Of a DNA stretch of 64,000 nucleotides, positions 46,584 to 58,648 are shown one piece after another. The number at the start of each line of letters is the position of its first letter. The first letter of the stretch is position 1. The notes beneath the pieces are model-generated. The model was not told the DNA's origin and did no database searches. It saw nothing but the letters and a program-made list of their open reading frames with translations. A program made the translations under genes and the position numbers. Source of the DNA: Plasmodium brasilianum (taxonomy: Eukaryota; Apicomplexa; Aconoidasida; Haemosporida; Plasmodiidae); assembly GCF_023973825.1 (NCBI RefSeq), contig NC_090125.1, positions 690,501 to 754,500 of the forward strand, given 5' to 3'.

Positions 46584-47487
46584 CATACATATAATATTTG
46601 TAGAAATACGTACACTTTCATTTATTCTTTATATACCTTTTTTATTTCATTTAACATTTTTTTTTTTTTTTTTTGTTTATATTACTATGCGTCTAAGTAT
46701 GATTTTACTTAAACAAATATTATTTTTTTTATTTTTTAATTGATGAATTTATATTAACGTGTAAAGGAAAATAGCATTTGCACATAAAGATATATACTGT
46801 ACTAAGTAGTTATTTTTTCTTTTTTTTTTCAATATTTAAAATATAAAATCAGGGGGAAGAGAAGGAGTATTTAATTAAGTGATACTTTTATCGCATCATT
46901 TTTTATTGAATGAGGAATGAAAGTTTCTTAAATTAGAAGAAGTTGTAATTATTATTCTAACATACCGAGCAAAAAAGAAATAGAAATAAGAGTATATTTT
47001 TTGAAATAGTTATTTTCTATATATGGAACTTTAGGAAATTTTTTTTTTTTTTTTTTTTTTGGTCATCTTGATAATTCAAAACTAATCATTAAAATATACG
47101 GGAAAATGTAATATATTTATATACGTATTATAATACACACACAGTTTATTGTAATTAATGTTTAAAACTCTCAGCTATATATATAACCAAAAAGCATCCA
47201 TATTTGATATTTAAATGTGCACATATATACATATATATATATGTATACACGTACATATGTATGCATAAAAAATGAGCGTTTATTTCTTATCATTTTACAC
47301 TTCTTTCGTCTTATAGAACAAAATAAAAAAAAAAAAAGACGAATAAAATGGAATATGAATTGAATGCTTTAATGACAACAATTTGATTTTTACCTGAGCA
47401 TGCAATATGTGCATATATAAATATATATATATACATATAAATAAATAGATAAAAGTAAACAATAATGTAAATTTTTTTTTTTTTTAG

Positions 47488-50400
47488 GTTAAGAGTTGAG
47501 ACCAAAACATGGACGCGTGATAGCCATGATCTATTTGATTATGAAGCTCAACAAGTAAATAAAAAAAGTTTTTTAATTTCTACTCCTATAAAGCTTTTTC
47601 GCTCAAAAGCACAAGTTTCGTGTGTAGCTGATAATCCACAGTGCTTGCCTAATACAGCACAAGATTATCTTTTATCAGTACGACCAGAAGAAGGTAACAA
47701 GAAGAAGTTACGAACAAATTGTACATTTTAATTAATTATATTTTTTATGTATTTCACATGTACAAATCATAATAATTACATGTGAATGCAAATTTTTGCT
47801 GACGTGAAAGGGAACAACAACAGCAAAATAATAATAATAATATAATAAACAACGTACGCAGTGATTTATTTATCATCCTATATATATATATATATATATG
47901 CGCTTATGTATATCCATATATACAAGTCCGTGTCCATGTGACCTCTAATTAAATGAGGGGCGTTTATTGCAAAGAAAAAAATTAAACGAAACAAGTATAT
48001 ATATATTTTTTATATCTACATAAATTGCTTTTTTGTGTTATTTTAAAATACAAAATTTTCACGCAATGACATTTTGTATTTAATGGCGCATATTTTTTTT
48101 TTATGAATTTTTAATTTCATTTTACTATATTTCATTTTAACATATTTCATTTTACTATATTTCATTTTACTATATTTCATTTTACTATATTTCATTTTAA
48201 CATATTTCATTTTAACATATTTCATTTTATTATATTTCATTTTATTATATTTTTTACTTCTTTTCATTATTAAAGATAAATATGTGATATCACCGGCTGA
48301 ACATTCCCTAAGTAATCAGTACAACGTAAAAAAGCTTTGGATCATTGTGAAGGATTTACCTGAGAAATTTTATGCGTTACACGAAAATGATATTATAAAA
48401 TTAGGAAGATTTCGTCTAAAAGTAAGGCAATTCATTGAATCAGTTGATACGTTAAATTCATTAAAATTAGATGATTGTCCATCCAAAAAATGTGAAGCAA
48501 TATTAGACTCTTCGAATATACAATGTAGAATATGTTTAATAGAAGGTAATCAAGAAAATGATCCATTAATATGTCCATGTGATTGTAAAGGATCTATTAA
48601 ATATGCTCATTTGATGTGTTTAAGAAAATGGATAAATGGACGATTGAATTTAAATGATCAACTGTTTTCAGGTTCAGTTTTTATAAAGGATATATGCTGT
48701 GAGTTATGTAAATCGAAATATCCGAAAAGTATAAAACAAAATGATGAATTAGTACAACTAGTAAAAATTCCAAATTTGAAAACCCCTTTAATAGTGTTAG
48801 ATAATATTATAGGACAAACAAGTAAAGGAGTGCACTTAATTAGTTTTGCTGATAAAAAATATCTTAAATTAGGAAGAGGACATGAATCCGATGTTCGAAT
48901 TCCAGATGTTTCTATTTCAAGATATCATGCTACTATAAAATATGAAAAAGGATTATTCAAATTAGAAGATCATAATTCAAAATTTGGTACATTAGTTGCT
49001 TTGAGAAAAGCTAGAGAAATATGTCCTAAAGATACCATGTCTCTACAAGTAGGTAGAAGTGTCGTAAATTTCAGAGTAGATGAAGAAATTCCATTCAAGA
49101 GTGGAACAATTGATATTATTGAAAATAAAGAGGTTATAGATTCATCTGAAATAGCTAATAACGAAAAGAGCAATACGAATATTACTCAAATAAATAATAC
49201 CAATTTAGAAGAAAATAATAGAAATGCTTATGAAGGGAATCAGTTTGTTGATCTAACAAATACCACTAATACTATGCAGAATTCTTATGTTTCTTACAGA
49301 GTTGACAATTTTGTGTCCTTATTAAATTATCAAAATGAATATAGAATATTTGGTTTAAGAAATTGCTACAACCTTATGGAAAATGGTAATAACAATAACA
49401 ATGAGCAAAATTTGGTCCAACTGAACTGCTCAGGAAACAATATGAACATTGAAGGTATTCAGGATGACCTTGATATGAATAGCAATGAAAATTGTAATGG
49501 AAATTGTAATGGAAACAGTAATAGCAATAACAATAATGTTAATAATGACATTAAGATTAATGATTCCATGAATGCACAAATAGTTGTACGAAATAATAAT
49601 CAGAACATTCAAGAAAATAATGAGGAAGATGAAAACAACAACAACAATGACAATAATGATGAAAACAACAACGATGAAGAGGGAGATGACGATGACGAAA
49701 ATAATGCCAGCGGAAATAATAACAATAATAATAATAATAATAGTAGCAATAATAATGGAAATAACGAAAGCAATGACAGTTGTAATAATGGTCATAATAA
49801 CAACAGCGATCGTAATGATAATGATAATAATAGCAATGACAGCAGCAACCAGAACAACAGTACCTATAACAGCAATGGTAATAATGACACGTACAGCAAT
49901 AGTAACGGTAATAAAAAGAATAACAGTAGTAGCTACAACAATAGTAGCAATAGCAGTAACGGAAGCAGTAGTTCTAATAATAGTTATAATAACAAAATAT
50001 GCAGTAGTAATTATGACAGTCCTATTGAAAATAATAAATTTTTAAAGCATACGAACGAAAATTGTAGTAATATGTATCATAATGAGAATATAAGTAGATA
50101 CAATAGAAATGATTCTGGAAATTATTGCAAGAACAATGATAAAGATACATCTTATAACGGTAGAAAGAATGAATATATACGCAACAGCTGTAATACTTTT
50201 TGTGACAAAGCTTTAAGTGCACTGAATAGTCATGATAACTTAAATTTTATTAATAGAAATAATTATATAAATTATGAAAAAATGAATATTGAAGACAATT
50301 TTTTTTTTCGTAATGAATGGAAAACTCCTCAATTAACAGATTTTTGCACAAATAATGATATTCTAAATAATAATTTTATATTTAATTGTAATACTAGTTT

Positions 50401-53260
50401 AGAAAAAATGTATGATTCTGTTAATAATAGTAGTTATCAAAAGGAATTTAATGAAAATGTCTTTCCATATTCTTATTATCATTTTAATAAAAATGAAGGA
50501 GAAACGATTAATGGTATTTTATATAACCAAGCAAATTATAATGACACTTATTACACTGGTGACATGAACTTAACTAACAATAAACATACCGCTTATAATG
50601 ATCCTAGCAAAATGCGTAAGAAAATTGTAGGAATAGAATCTAATAGTCTAAAAGATATAAGCGATATAAATAACGAGGAAAATTTGAATGACTCCCTAAC
50701 AAAAATTCAAAATTCTAGCAGTATGAATGGCTATTCATTAAACTATGAAAATTGCATGGTAAATAAATACAAATATAGTAAGTCGTTTATGTACTCTACA
50801 AAGGACAGCTTACACAATGCTGATGAAGTAAATGGGACCAAGCTGGACGGGTGTGACAGCAACGACCATAACAATAGTAGTAGTAGTAGTAGTAATAGCA
50901 GTAGTAACGAAAGAGAAAGTAATAGTAATAGAAGTAGGGAAAAAATGAGCGTCACTAAAAAATTGTCGATATCATGTGGTAACAACAATGCGCCATTAAT
51001 AAACAATTATACTGTTGATGCATGCGAACTAAAAGAACAACATATGTTGAAAAACAAAACAAAAATGATTAATTCGAATAATAAGAATATTATGTTAGAT
51101 TTATATGATAAAAAAAATGTACGTCATAAAAAATTAAAAAAATGTATGAATAATGACAATGCAGAAAGACCATTCATTGTAGAAAATATGTACCAGAATA
51201 ATAATACTTTGAGTCTTTGTAAAGATGGAAATATGATGCCTAGTAGTATCATTAGTAAAGATCAGAATTATGTTTACAAAAATCAGCACAACGTATCGAA
51301 ATATATAAAGGGAAATTTAATGAGAAATAAAGTATCATGTACAAATTTTTTTAACGTGCCTTTTCATAGGAATAATTTGAACGATGAATATTTGAATTAT
51401 TATTTAAAAAAAAAATACTATAGTGAGGAGTCATTTTATAAAGAAAAGTTGTATTATGAAAGTCCACAGGAGTATAAATGCGATAGAGGTAGAAATAGTT
51501 ATAGTAGGATGAAAAATATTAATGATAGTAGTGGTGGTGATAATAATAACGGTAGCAGTAATAGCAGCGATAAAATTAGTGCAAAGATTAGCGGTAACAT
51601 CAACAGTAGCAGTAGCAGTAGCAGATATAAGTTTAACCATAAGTATTACTCACAAAGTGTAGAAACGCACAAACCATACAATGTCTTCAATTTTAATGAT
51701 AAACTTAGTGTGAACCGAAACAATCCATACGTTCTTATTAACTCGGTTAGTTGTGTTGATAAAAAATTCAACTATAATTACAGGGGTGGTATTCCTAATT
51801 TTAATGTAGGTTCTGATTTTGTTTTAAATAGTTATTGCTCGAATGGTAATCTTGCTTATTTTGATGTGCCATGTTTGTTACATAACTCAAACTATGCGAA
51901 TAAAAAGAACCAATCTTTTTTAAACCTACAAAAAGACAAAGATAATTACAATAACAATAGTAATACTGGTGGTAGCAGTAATTACAACCCAAAGTATAAC
52001 GACAAATGTGGAAGCAGTAGTAATAATAACACTATTAGTAATAGTACTACCAATAACACGAGTACTTCCAATCATAATAATAGTAATAATGATATTAATA
52101 GTAATAGCTCTAATTATAGTAACAATAATAATGGTTACAGTAACAGTAACAGTAACACTAACAGTAACACTAACAGCAATATCGACAGTTGTAGTAGAAA
52201 TTATGGTGAGTACATAACTGAGAGCAGTAAAAACGAAATTAATATATATGATTTCAAAGAACATAACGATATCGTAAAACAATATCATTGTGCAAATGAT
52301 AACAACATGAAAGAATATAATTTACCTTTTGAAAAAAAACACAAAGATTATTTTCTTAGAAATAATAGAAGAAATAAATCATATTATGATGCATATACAA
52401 GTTACGCTACTAATGATATTAATGCGTTTATACACAATTACAGTTATTCAGATGAAAATTGCAATAATAATAATACCATAATAAATATCAAAAATATGGA
52501 ATTAACAACAAAAAATAAGAAAAAATATTGTAACAATAATATTAATTTGGCAGATTTATGCAACTGTTCTGAATTAAATAAATCGTTTTATGATACTCAA
52601 TTTTATAAAAAATTTACGTCAAGGATCAAAAAAAATGAGGACAATAGAAGTGGTAAAATCAATAAAGGGTATTGTGAAAGCATGAACATGAGTAATGATA
52701 GTAGTGACTATAATAGAAGGAAAAGAAATAGCACAAATAAGAAAAATAGTATAATCAATAGGGGCAGTGGGAATAGTAGAAGAAGCAGTAGGAATATTCA
52801 TAAGATTAAAAATGACAAAATGTTAATAATTAAAAACGACAGGAGTTATAGGAGTGATGGAAGCATCAACTGCGATGATGGTAATAAAAGAGACAGTTGT
52901 GAAAACATTCTTAATATTAAACACAGTACATCGGGAAATGTAAACAGTGTTAGAAATAATAACAGTGAAGAAGAAATAAGCTTAAATGCAAATGGTACGT
53001 ATGACGATTTAGGAAATATTTATGAAACTACTGGTAACAGCAACGATAGTGAAAGGGATGAGATCACGTTTGATAGTGTATTAGAGCATGCAGAAATACC
53101 TATTACACATAGAAATAAAGAAACACCAAATGGAATCATGTATTTTCATAAGTGTAATGGAAGTAATTTGTCGAGTCATTCGAATACCTCATTGAACGTT
53201 ATGGGTAATAAAAAAAGCAATGCAAAATCGCACAAAATAAAACGAAACACAATAAGATGA
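47488..53260 (+). CDS. RING-CH plus FHA domain protein, long Asn-rich tail (5' exon not found)
   Basis: Two exons can be set: 47488-47693 (LRVETKTWTRDSHDLFDYEA...) and 48276-53260, joined in phase through gaag/gtaaca and aaag. The first exon starts in phase 2 after a pyrimidine tract and has no Met, so an upstream exon is missing. Exon 2 begins with LHENDIIKLGRFRLKVRQF, like the end of an FHA fold. It continues with a RING-CH finger: CRIC (48524), PCDCKGS, H-x2-C (AHLMCLRKW) and CCELC (48695-48709). A full FHA domain follows: LGRGHESDVRIPDVSISRYH and DHNSKFGTL (48865-48990). RING-CH domains act in ubiquitin transfer; FHA binds phosphothreonine. So a phosphorylation-guided ligase is plausible but inferred. 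The remaining ~1,300 residues are Asn/Ser-rich with acidic and basic patches. Confidence 0.85.
48110..48255. repeat. 15-bp minisatellite in an intron
   Basis: About nine copies of tttcattttactata, with ac/aa/at variants, lie immediately before the 3' splice site of the RING-CH/FHA gene. Confidence 0.9.
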
Positions 53261-53339
53261 ATATTAATAGATTATGTCTTGCAATGTGGATGTCAGTAAC
53301 AGCGAACGAATGTGTATTTGTATATATGTACGCATGTAC

Positions 53340-53378
<39 letters not shown>

Positions 53379-53867
53379 TGTATGCTCCTGCACATTCATG
53401 CATCTACTTTTGCTCCCGATACACTTCTTCATAATTAACCTTTTTTCTTGTTAGGTAGTAAGTCTCTGAATGAGGAAAATATTTACCTTAAGGAGGGTAA
53501 GGTAATTTAAAAAAGGGTTATTAAATTCCTTGTCTTTTGAAGAAGCTAAAGGATGAAATTGTATGTATTAATGAATATATAATTAAGATGAGAGTAGGGA
53601 TTACATTTTTTTTTTTTTTTTTTCTCCTTTCTTTTTTTTTAATGGTGCATTATATTTTTTTCCTTTCTTTTCTCAGCTTAGTATTTTTTATGTTTTTTTA
53701 TATTTCACATATATTTTATATTTAATTGTTAAAATATTTTTCTTGTTAAATTAGAATAGTAGTTATAAATATGTTTCAAAAATTTAAGACAATTTTTTTA
53801 ATAAATATTAAAAAATTCTTCAAGAAAAAAAAAACAAAAATTATTATTGGAATATATGAAGTGCCAT

Positions 53868-53901
<34 letters not shown>

Positions 53902-55780
53902 AATTAATGTAAAGCGTAATTATGAAAAGAGAGAAATGTTTATTTTATAGCTTAAATATAAAGAGATGACAAAATTTTTTTTTTTATAAATTGCATTTAG
54001 CTTTTATTTCATTTTAACAAATAGGTAGAATTATGTGAAAATATATATATTTTTATATGTACGTATGCATTTATGCATAAGTGTAATAACAGTAATTCAT
54101 TGTTCTATCGATTGTACCTTTTATTTTTGCATTTTTCAACAGTTATTACGTCTTCTAAGACATCTTCTGAAGTGACAGCAGTTTTTCCCCCTTCATGATA
54201 TGCATATAGTATATTTATTTTAAAAAAAGAAACAGAAAAATATATAAATACATTTATATATATATATATAGTTTGATATTTATTATAAATGTGTTTTAAT
54301 TAATTTTTTTCCCTTGATATTTCCTTTTTGTTTTTTTTTTTTTTGTTTAAATAATTTTCGCATAAATATATATACATAAACAAATAATTATAAGGGTGTG
54401 TGCTTACACATTTTATTATATTGTATTATATTATTTCATGATATATATATATAATATATATTTATATATATATTTATATATTTATTTATTTATTTATATT
54501 TATGTTTAACATATATTTGTTAAAATTGAGCACATTTTTAAGTGTGATAAATACAAATTTAGAATTTTTTTTTTTTTTATCCTTTTCTACAAAACTGTTG
54601 TGCTATTTTTGAAATAGTAGTATAAATTGTAAAGTGATTATTAGGAATTCTTTAAATTTATTAGAACAAACCCTAAAATATAAATATGTAAATATATATA
54701 TATATATATAACAATGAGTTAAGAGTTTATTCCTACTAATTTTATAATTTATAGTACGGACGTAGACTTATTCTTAGCATGAAACAATTGCTAGTTTCAT
54801 TTTTCTTTTATAAGGATAAAAAAGAAACATGATCAGAAGTACATAAGTAAAGAATATGCATTTTCTTTAGTTATTACATAATGAGTAGTGAAAGGAGTTA
54901 AAAGGAAAGGACAAAAAGGATTTAGTACTGAAAGTCTTAATTTTGTATTGCCTAAATGTAAAAACTAATTTTATATGAAATACTCTAACTACAGAATTTG
55001 AGTGTTGTATTCGCCCAAATCACTTAGTTAAATGTTCATAGTAGCTTGTTCTATTCCATTCTATATTGTCTTATCTATTTATTTATTAATTTATTTTATT
55101 TATTATATTATTTTTTTGTTTTTTTTTTTTTGGTTGTGTTTTATTGTATATTAGCCTATTCAGCTAACTGTCAAATTATACGACACTCTAGCGTTTCTTA
55201 TTGAGTTCTACTGACAGTGCTCATCATTTCAGCATTTTAAAAATTGAACATTGATGATTTCTCAAATTGCATATATATCCTCTTTCACTTTTGTGCGTAC
55301 GTACATATATATGTATATATATACATATGCGTGCGTGTGCTTATGTAAGTATATTTATATGCTTCCGCTCATGTGCACATTAAAAGAATAAAATTTACGA
55401 CATTTAAAATATAAGTCTTTCTTGGTTTAAGATTTAACTGGGGAATCGTGAAAAAGTGTATTTATTAATGCGAAAATATTCACATATATATGTATTATAA
55501 ATATTGAGTAAAACAAATATACAATAAAAAAAAAATAATAAATTAATAAATGAAATGGAAAAAATTAAAATTGCTTTTGCATAATATTAAACAGTTTTGC
55601 TAAATCGTGGATAGCATGAAAACATGCGGCAAAAATGCGACACAAAAAAAAAAGAAGGGAAAAGAAAAAGTAAAGGGAATGGAAAAGGGGAACACAGAAA
55701 GAATAGAAAACGAGAACGCAAAAGGAATGGGAAAAAAAAATATATAAACGTACAAATCTAATTATTTGCTTCATTCCCTT
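53261..55780. other. Convergent 3' spacer, 2.5 kb
   Basis: Between the stops of the RING-CH/FHA gene and GRP170. It holds (TA)n at 53339-53375, 54436-54490 and 54692-54710, and poly-T up to 27 bases at 53870-53897. An A/G-rich stretch sits at 55640-55740. No gene is supported; short frames are low complexity. Confidence 0.6.
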
Positions 55781-58648
55781 TCAAAGCTCATCCTTCTTCT
55801 CCTGTGCATCATTTGTATTTTCCTGAGAATTATTTTGCTCCTCTGCCTCACTTCCTTTTTGCGTATTTGTGTCTGTTTTATTCACGTTGTCATTAACTGC
55901 ATCTTCTTTATCTTTTTTCTCATTTAGAATTTCATTGTTATTTTCATTATTCTTATCGTTTTCTTTATTTTCTTGTGATGAATTTTGTGTCTTCGTTTCA
56001 TCCGTATTTTTATTTTCCTCTTTTTTTTCCTTCTTTACTACAGGTTTTTTAATTTTTTCAAGGCTCTTCACTAATGAGTTAATTGATTTAAATTTTAGTT
56101 CTACTTCCTTAGCTTTATAATAAGGCGGAGAATAGTTATCTAATTTTTTTTGTTCTTCTTGAGCCTGAATCCACCACGTTATTTCTTTTTCTAATGAATC
56201 CCTTACCACATTAATTGTTTGTTCAGCCCATGGTTTTTTTTCATAATATTCCTTAATTTTTTCTTTCATTTCTTTTATTTTTGAATTCGTTTCTTCGATA
56301 AGTTTATCTCTTATCTGTAGTTCTTCTGCCCTTTCTTTAACGGGAATATAAATATCTTCTAACTCTCTAATTTTGTTACTTACATTTTCTAATGGTTCAT
56401 CATTTTCTATATACAACCACTCTTCATATTCTTCCAATTTTTTTAAATATTCATTTCTGATTTCTTCCTTACAAACTTGTTTATACATGTCTTGTTTCAT
56501 TTTACTTCTACTTTCATATATAAAGGATTCTAGATTATTTTTTTTTTCCGATTTCAAAAAAATATTGATATCATTCTGATCTAGTTTTTTTAAGAATTCC
56601 TTCTTTGTCTTTATTTCTTCATATGTTAGAGTCATTGGCTTTATATGCTTAATTTCGTATGTTAATGATACATTATGTTTTACTACTTGTGTTTTGTTCT
56701 TTTCTGTTTTATCTGTATCCTTATTTTCTTCACCACCTTGCCGCTGCTGCGACCCTTGCTCCTCGTTCTTTTCGAGGTTTTCTTCGATAATTTCTTCACT
56801 GCTGTCCTTATCGTCCTTCCTATCTTCATTTTTATCCTCCTTATCGTCCTTCTTATCTTCATTTTTATCCTCCTTGTCATCCTTCTTACCTTCTTTATTT
56901 TCTTTTCCCTCTTCGCTTCCTTCCATTTGCTTCTTCTCCTCGTACATAAGGTGCATGCTTTCCATATTCAGAACACCGAATTTATCAAGATGAAATTTTA
57001 GCTTTATTTTTGGAGGATCTAAATTTTCATATTTCTTCTTTGTCCCGTCGTCTAAAGGATTTACAGAATACTGCGTAATCATTTTCCCATTCTCAAAAAC
57101 CGAAATCTTTAAATTATCTCTATATTTTAATATAACACTTTTTGTAACAGGGTACTTGGAATTGTAGCTAATTAATTCTTTCTGTATATTTTTCTCATCA
57201 CTAGATTCATTATCCTTAGTTTTAGTACTGTCCTCAAATAATACATGATATTCATTCGAAATAATATCTGTATAGTCTAAATCTTTTAGTCGAAAATTTG
57301 CACTATTATAAGCAGCAATGTAAAGAGTACCCATAGTAACAGCTTCATCACTATTCAGATGCATACCTACTTTTAAAGGGTTAAAGAAATTGGTAATTTC
57401 ATTTAGCACTTTAGGTACTCTCCATCCTGATCCTATTAATTCTAATGCTTCAATGTCTTTTAATTCAAAAGACGCTTTTTTAAGAGCATTATTAATAGGT
57501 AGTTTAAAATTCATAATTATGTCATGAATTAAATCTTCAAATTCTTGCCTACTAACACTATCTGTTAAACTTTTATTATTATATAAACTTTCAATAAATA
57601 TATCAGCTGACTTCTTAGCACTCAATAATAATTTTGCCTTATTTGCAGATATTATTAATTTCCTCATTGCCTTTCTATCATTAATCATAGAAATATTATG
57701 TTTCTCTTCAAATCTTTTCCTTAAAAATTCTGCTAATAATACATCTATTTTATTTCCTGAACTATTTTCCAATACCTCACATGCATATACCTTAACACTT
57801 CTTGAACGAACTTTGTCCTTCTCCACATTACTAATCGTTGCGATACCTACATTTATATTCTTACTCCCAACATCTAAATACATAGTCAGCTTCGTCGTAT
57901 TTAATGGCAAATCATGCACATTATGAATAGCTGCAGCTGTTATCCCATTAACTATACTCAACAATTCTAAACCAGCTATTTTTGATGCATTTACTATGGC
58001 TTCCTTTTTTCTTTGAGAAAAATTACAAGGTACTGATATAACACAACCAATATTTACATTTAAAGTTCTCTTTGTTTTATAATCTATATTTAAATGAGTG
58101 TATGCTAATTTTTTAATATAACCTAATATGTTTGCACTGACCTCTTCAGACGATAAAACCATGTCATTCTTTAATTTTAAGTTAATAGTTCCTCTTTTAC
58201 TATCAACCACATAATCATATGCAAAATATTTTGAAGCAGGATCCCCATGTTCAAAATCGTAGTTGTTTATGTCACTATAAAACGCTTCATTATTTTCGTC
58301 GTAATTTTCAATATTCAAATTTTCTTTATTGTTTTTTAACCAATCAAATATATTATACCCCAAAAAGTTATTACTATTTATTAAGGTTAAATGAGGCTGT
58401 TTCGAGCTATAAACTTTTGCCTCTTCATCAAATGTTCTTACCTTGGTAGCAAAAGATATAGCATTTGATATTTTTCTCTTACTCTGATTATTTAATAATA
58501 TATTAAACCCCTTACCTGGTGATACAATTGATACCTTAATATATTCATTACCAAAATCTATTCCTAATAATGAGGAACTTTTTACAATTATTACATTATT
58601 CAGAAATGTTATAACAGATAAACATAAAATAAGTGTACGTTTTATCAT
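55781..58648 (-). CDS. GRP170: ER chaperone GRP170 / HSP110c (Lhs1-HYOU1 type)
   Basis: Single-exon 955-residue HSP110-class protein. The N-terminus is a signal peptide (IKRTLILCLSVITFLNNVII), followed at once by the HSP70-type ATPase start LLGIDFGNEYIKVSIVSPG. Phosphate-loop and adenosine motifs of the ATPase follow (TMYLDVGSKNINVGIATIS; LIGSGWRVPKVL). The substrate-binding half contains a long, highly acidic Lys/Asp/Glu insert (about residues 575-660, with KDDKEDKNED repeats), typical of GRP170 and HSP110 proteins. A helical bundle and a Glu/Asn-rich tail follow. The last four residues are KDEL, an ER-retrieval signal. The protein should act as nucleotide-exchange factor and holdase for BiP in the ER lumen. 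The position matches what I recall as PF3D7_1344200. Confidence 0.95.
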   Translation of the reverse strand: MIKRTLILCLSVITFLNNVIIVKSSSLLGIDFGNEYIKVSIVSPGKGFNILLNNQSKRKISNAISFATKVRTFDEEAKVYSSKQPHLTLINSNNFLGYNIFDWLKNNKENLNIENYDENNEAFYSDINNYDFEHGDPASKYFAYDYVVDSKRGTINLKLKNDMVLSSEEVSANILGYIKKLAYTHLNIDYKTKRTLNVNIGCVISVPCNFSQRKKEAIVNASKIAGLELLSIVNGITAAAIHNVHDLPLNTTKLTMYLDVGSKNINVGIATISNVEKDKVRSRSVKVYACEVLENSSGNKIDVLLAEFLRKRFEEKHNISMINDRKAMRKLIISANKAKLLLSAKKSADIFIESLYNNKSLTDSVSRQEFEDLIHDIIMNFKLPINNALKKASFELKDIEALELIGSGWRVPKVLNEITNFFNPLKVGMHLNSDEAVTMGTLYIAAYNSANFRLKDLDYTDIISNEYHVLFEDSTKTKDNESSDEKNIQKELISYNSKYPVTKSVILKYRDNLKISVFENGKMITQYSVNPLDDGTKKKYENLDPPKIKLKFHLDKFGVLNMESMHLMYEEKKQMEGSEEGKENKEGKKDDKEDKNEDKKDDKEDKNEDRKDDKDSSEEIIEENLEKNEEQGSQQRQGGEENKDTDKTEKNKTQVVKHNVSLTYEIKHIKPMTLTYEEIKTKKEFLKKLDQNDINIFLKSEKKNNLESFIYESRSKMKQDMYKQVCKEEIRNEYLKKLEEYEEWLYIENDEPLENVSNKIRELEDIYIPVKERAEELQIRDKLIEETNSKIKEMKEKIKEYYEKKPWAEQTINVVRDSLEKEITWWIQAQEEQKKLDNYSPPYYKAKEVELKFKSINSLVKSLEKIKKPVVKKEKKEENKNTDETKTQNSSQENKENDKNNENNNEILNEKKDKEDAVNDNVNKTDTNTQKGSEAEEQNNSQENTNDAQEKKDEL

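Larger units (their letters stand above)
41243..47487. other. 6.2-kb gene-poor spacer
   Basis: The longest stretch here without a supported gene. It has a 43-bp minisatellite at 41405-41610, many poly-A/T runs and (TA)n tracts (for example 45425-45451, 46560-46582). A 22-codon frame follows poly-A at 41291 (MRFRLKGKLSIRRHILDN) and contains a donor-like gtaaat, but I found no partner exon. The GC-richer island at 43300-43445 is listed separately. The spacer probably also hides the first exon of the RING-CH/FHA gene. Confidence 0.6.
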
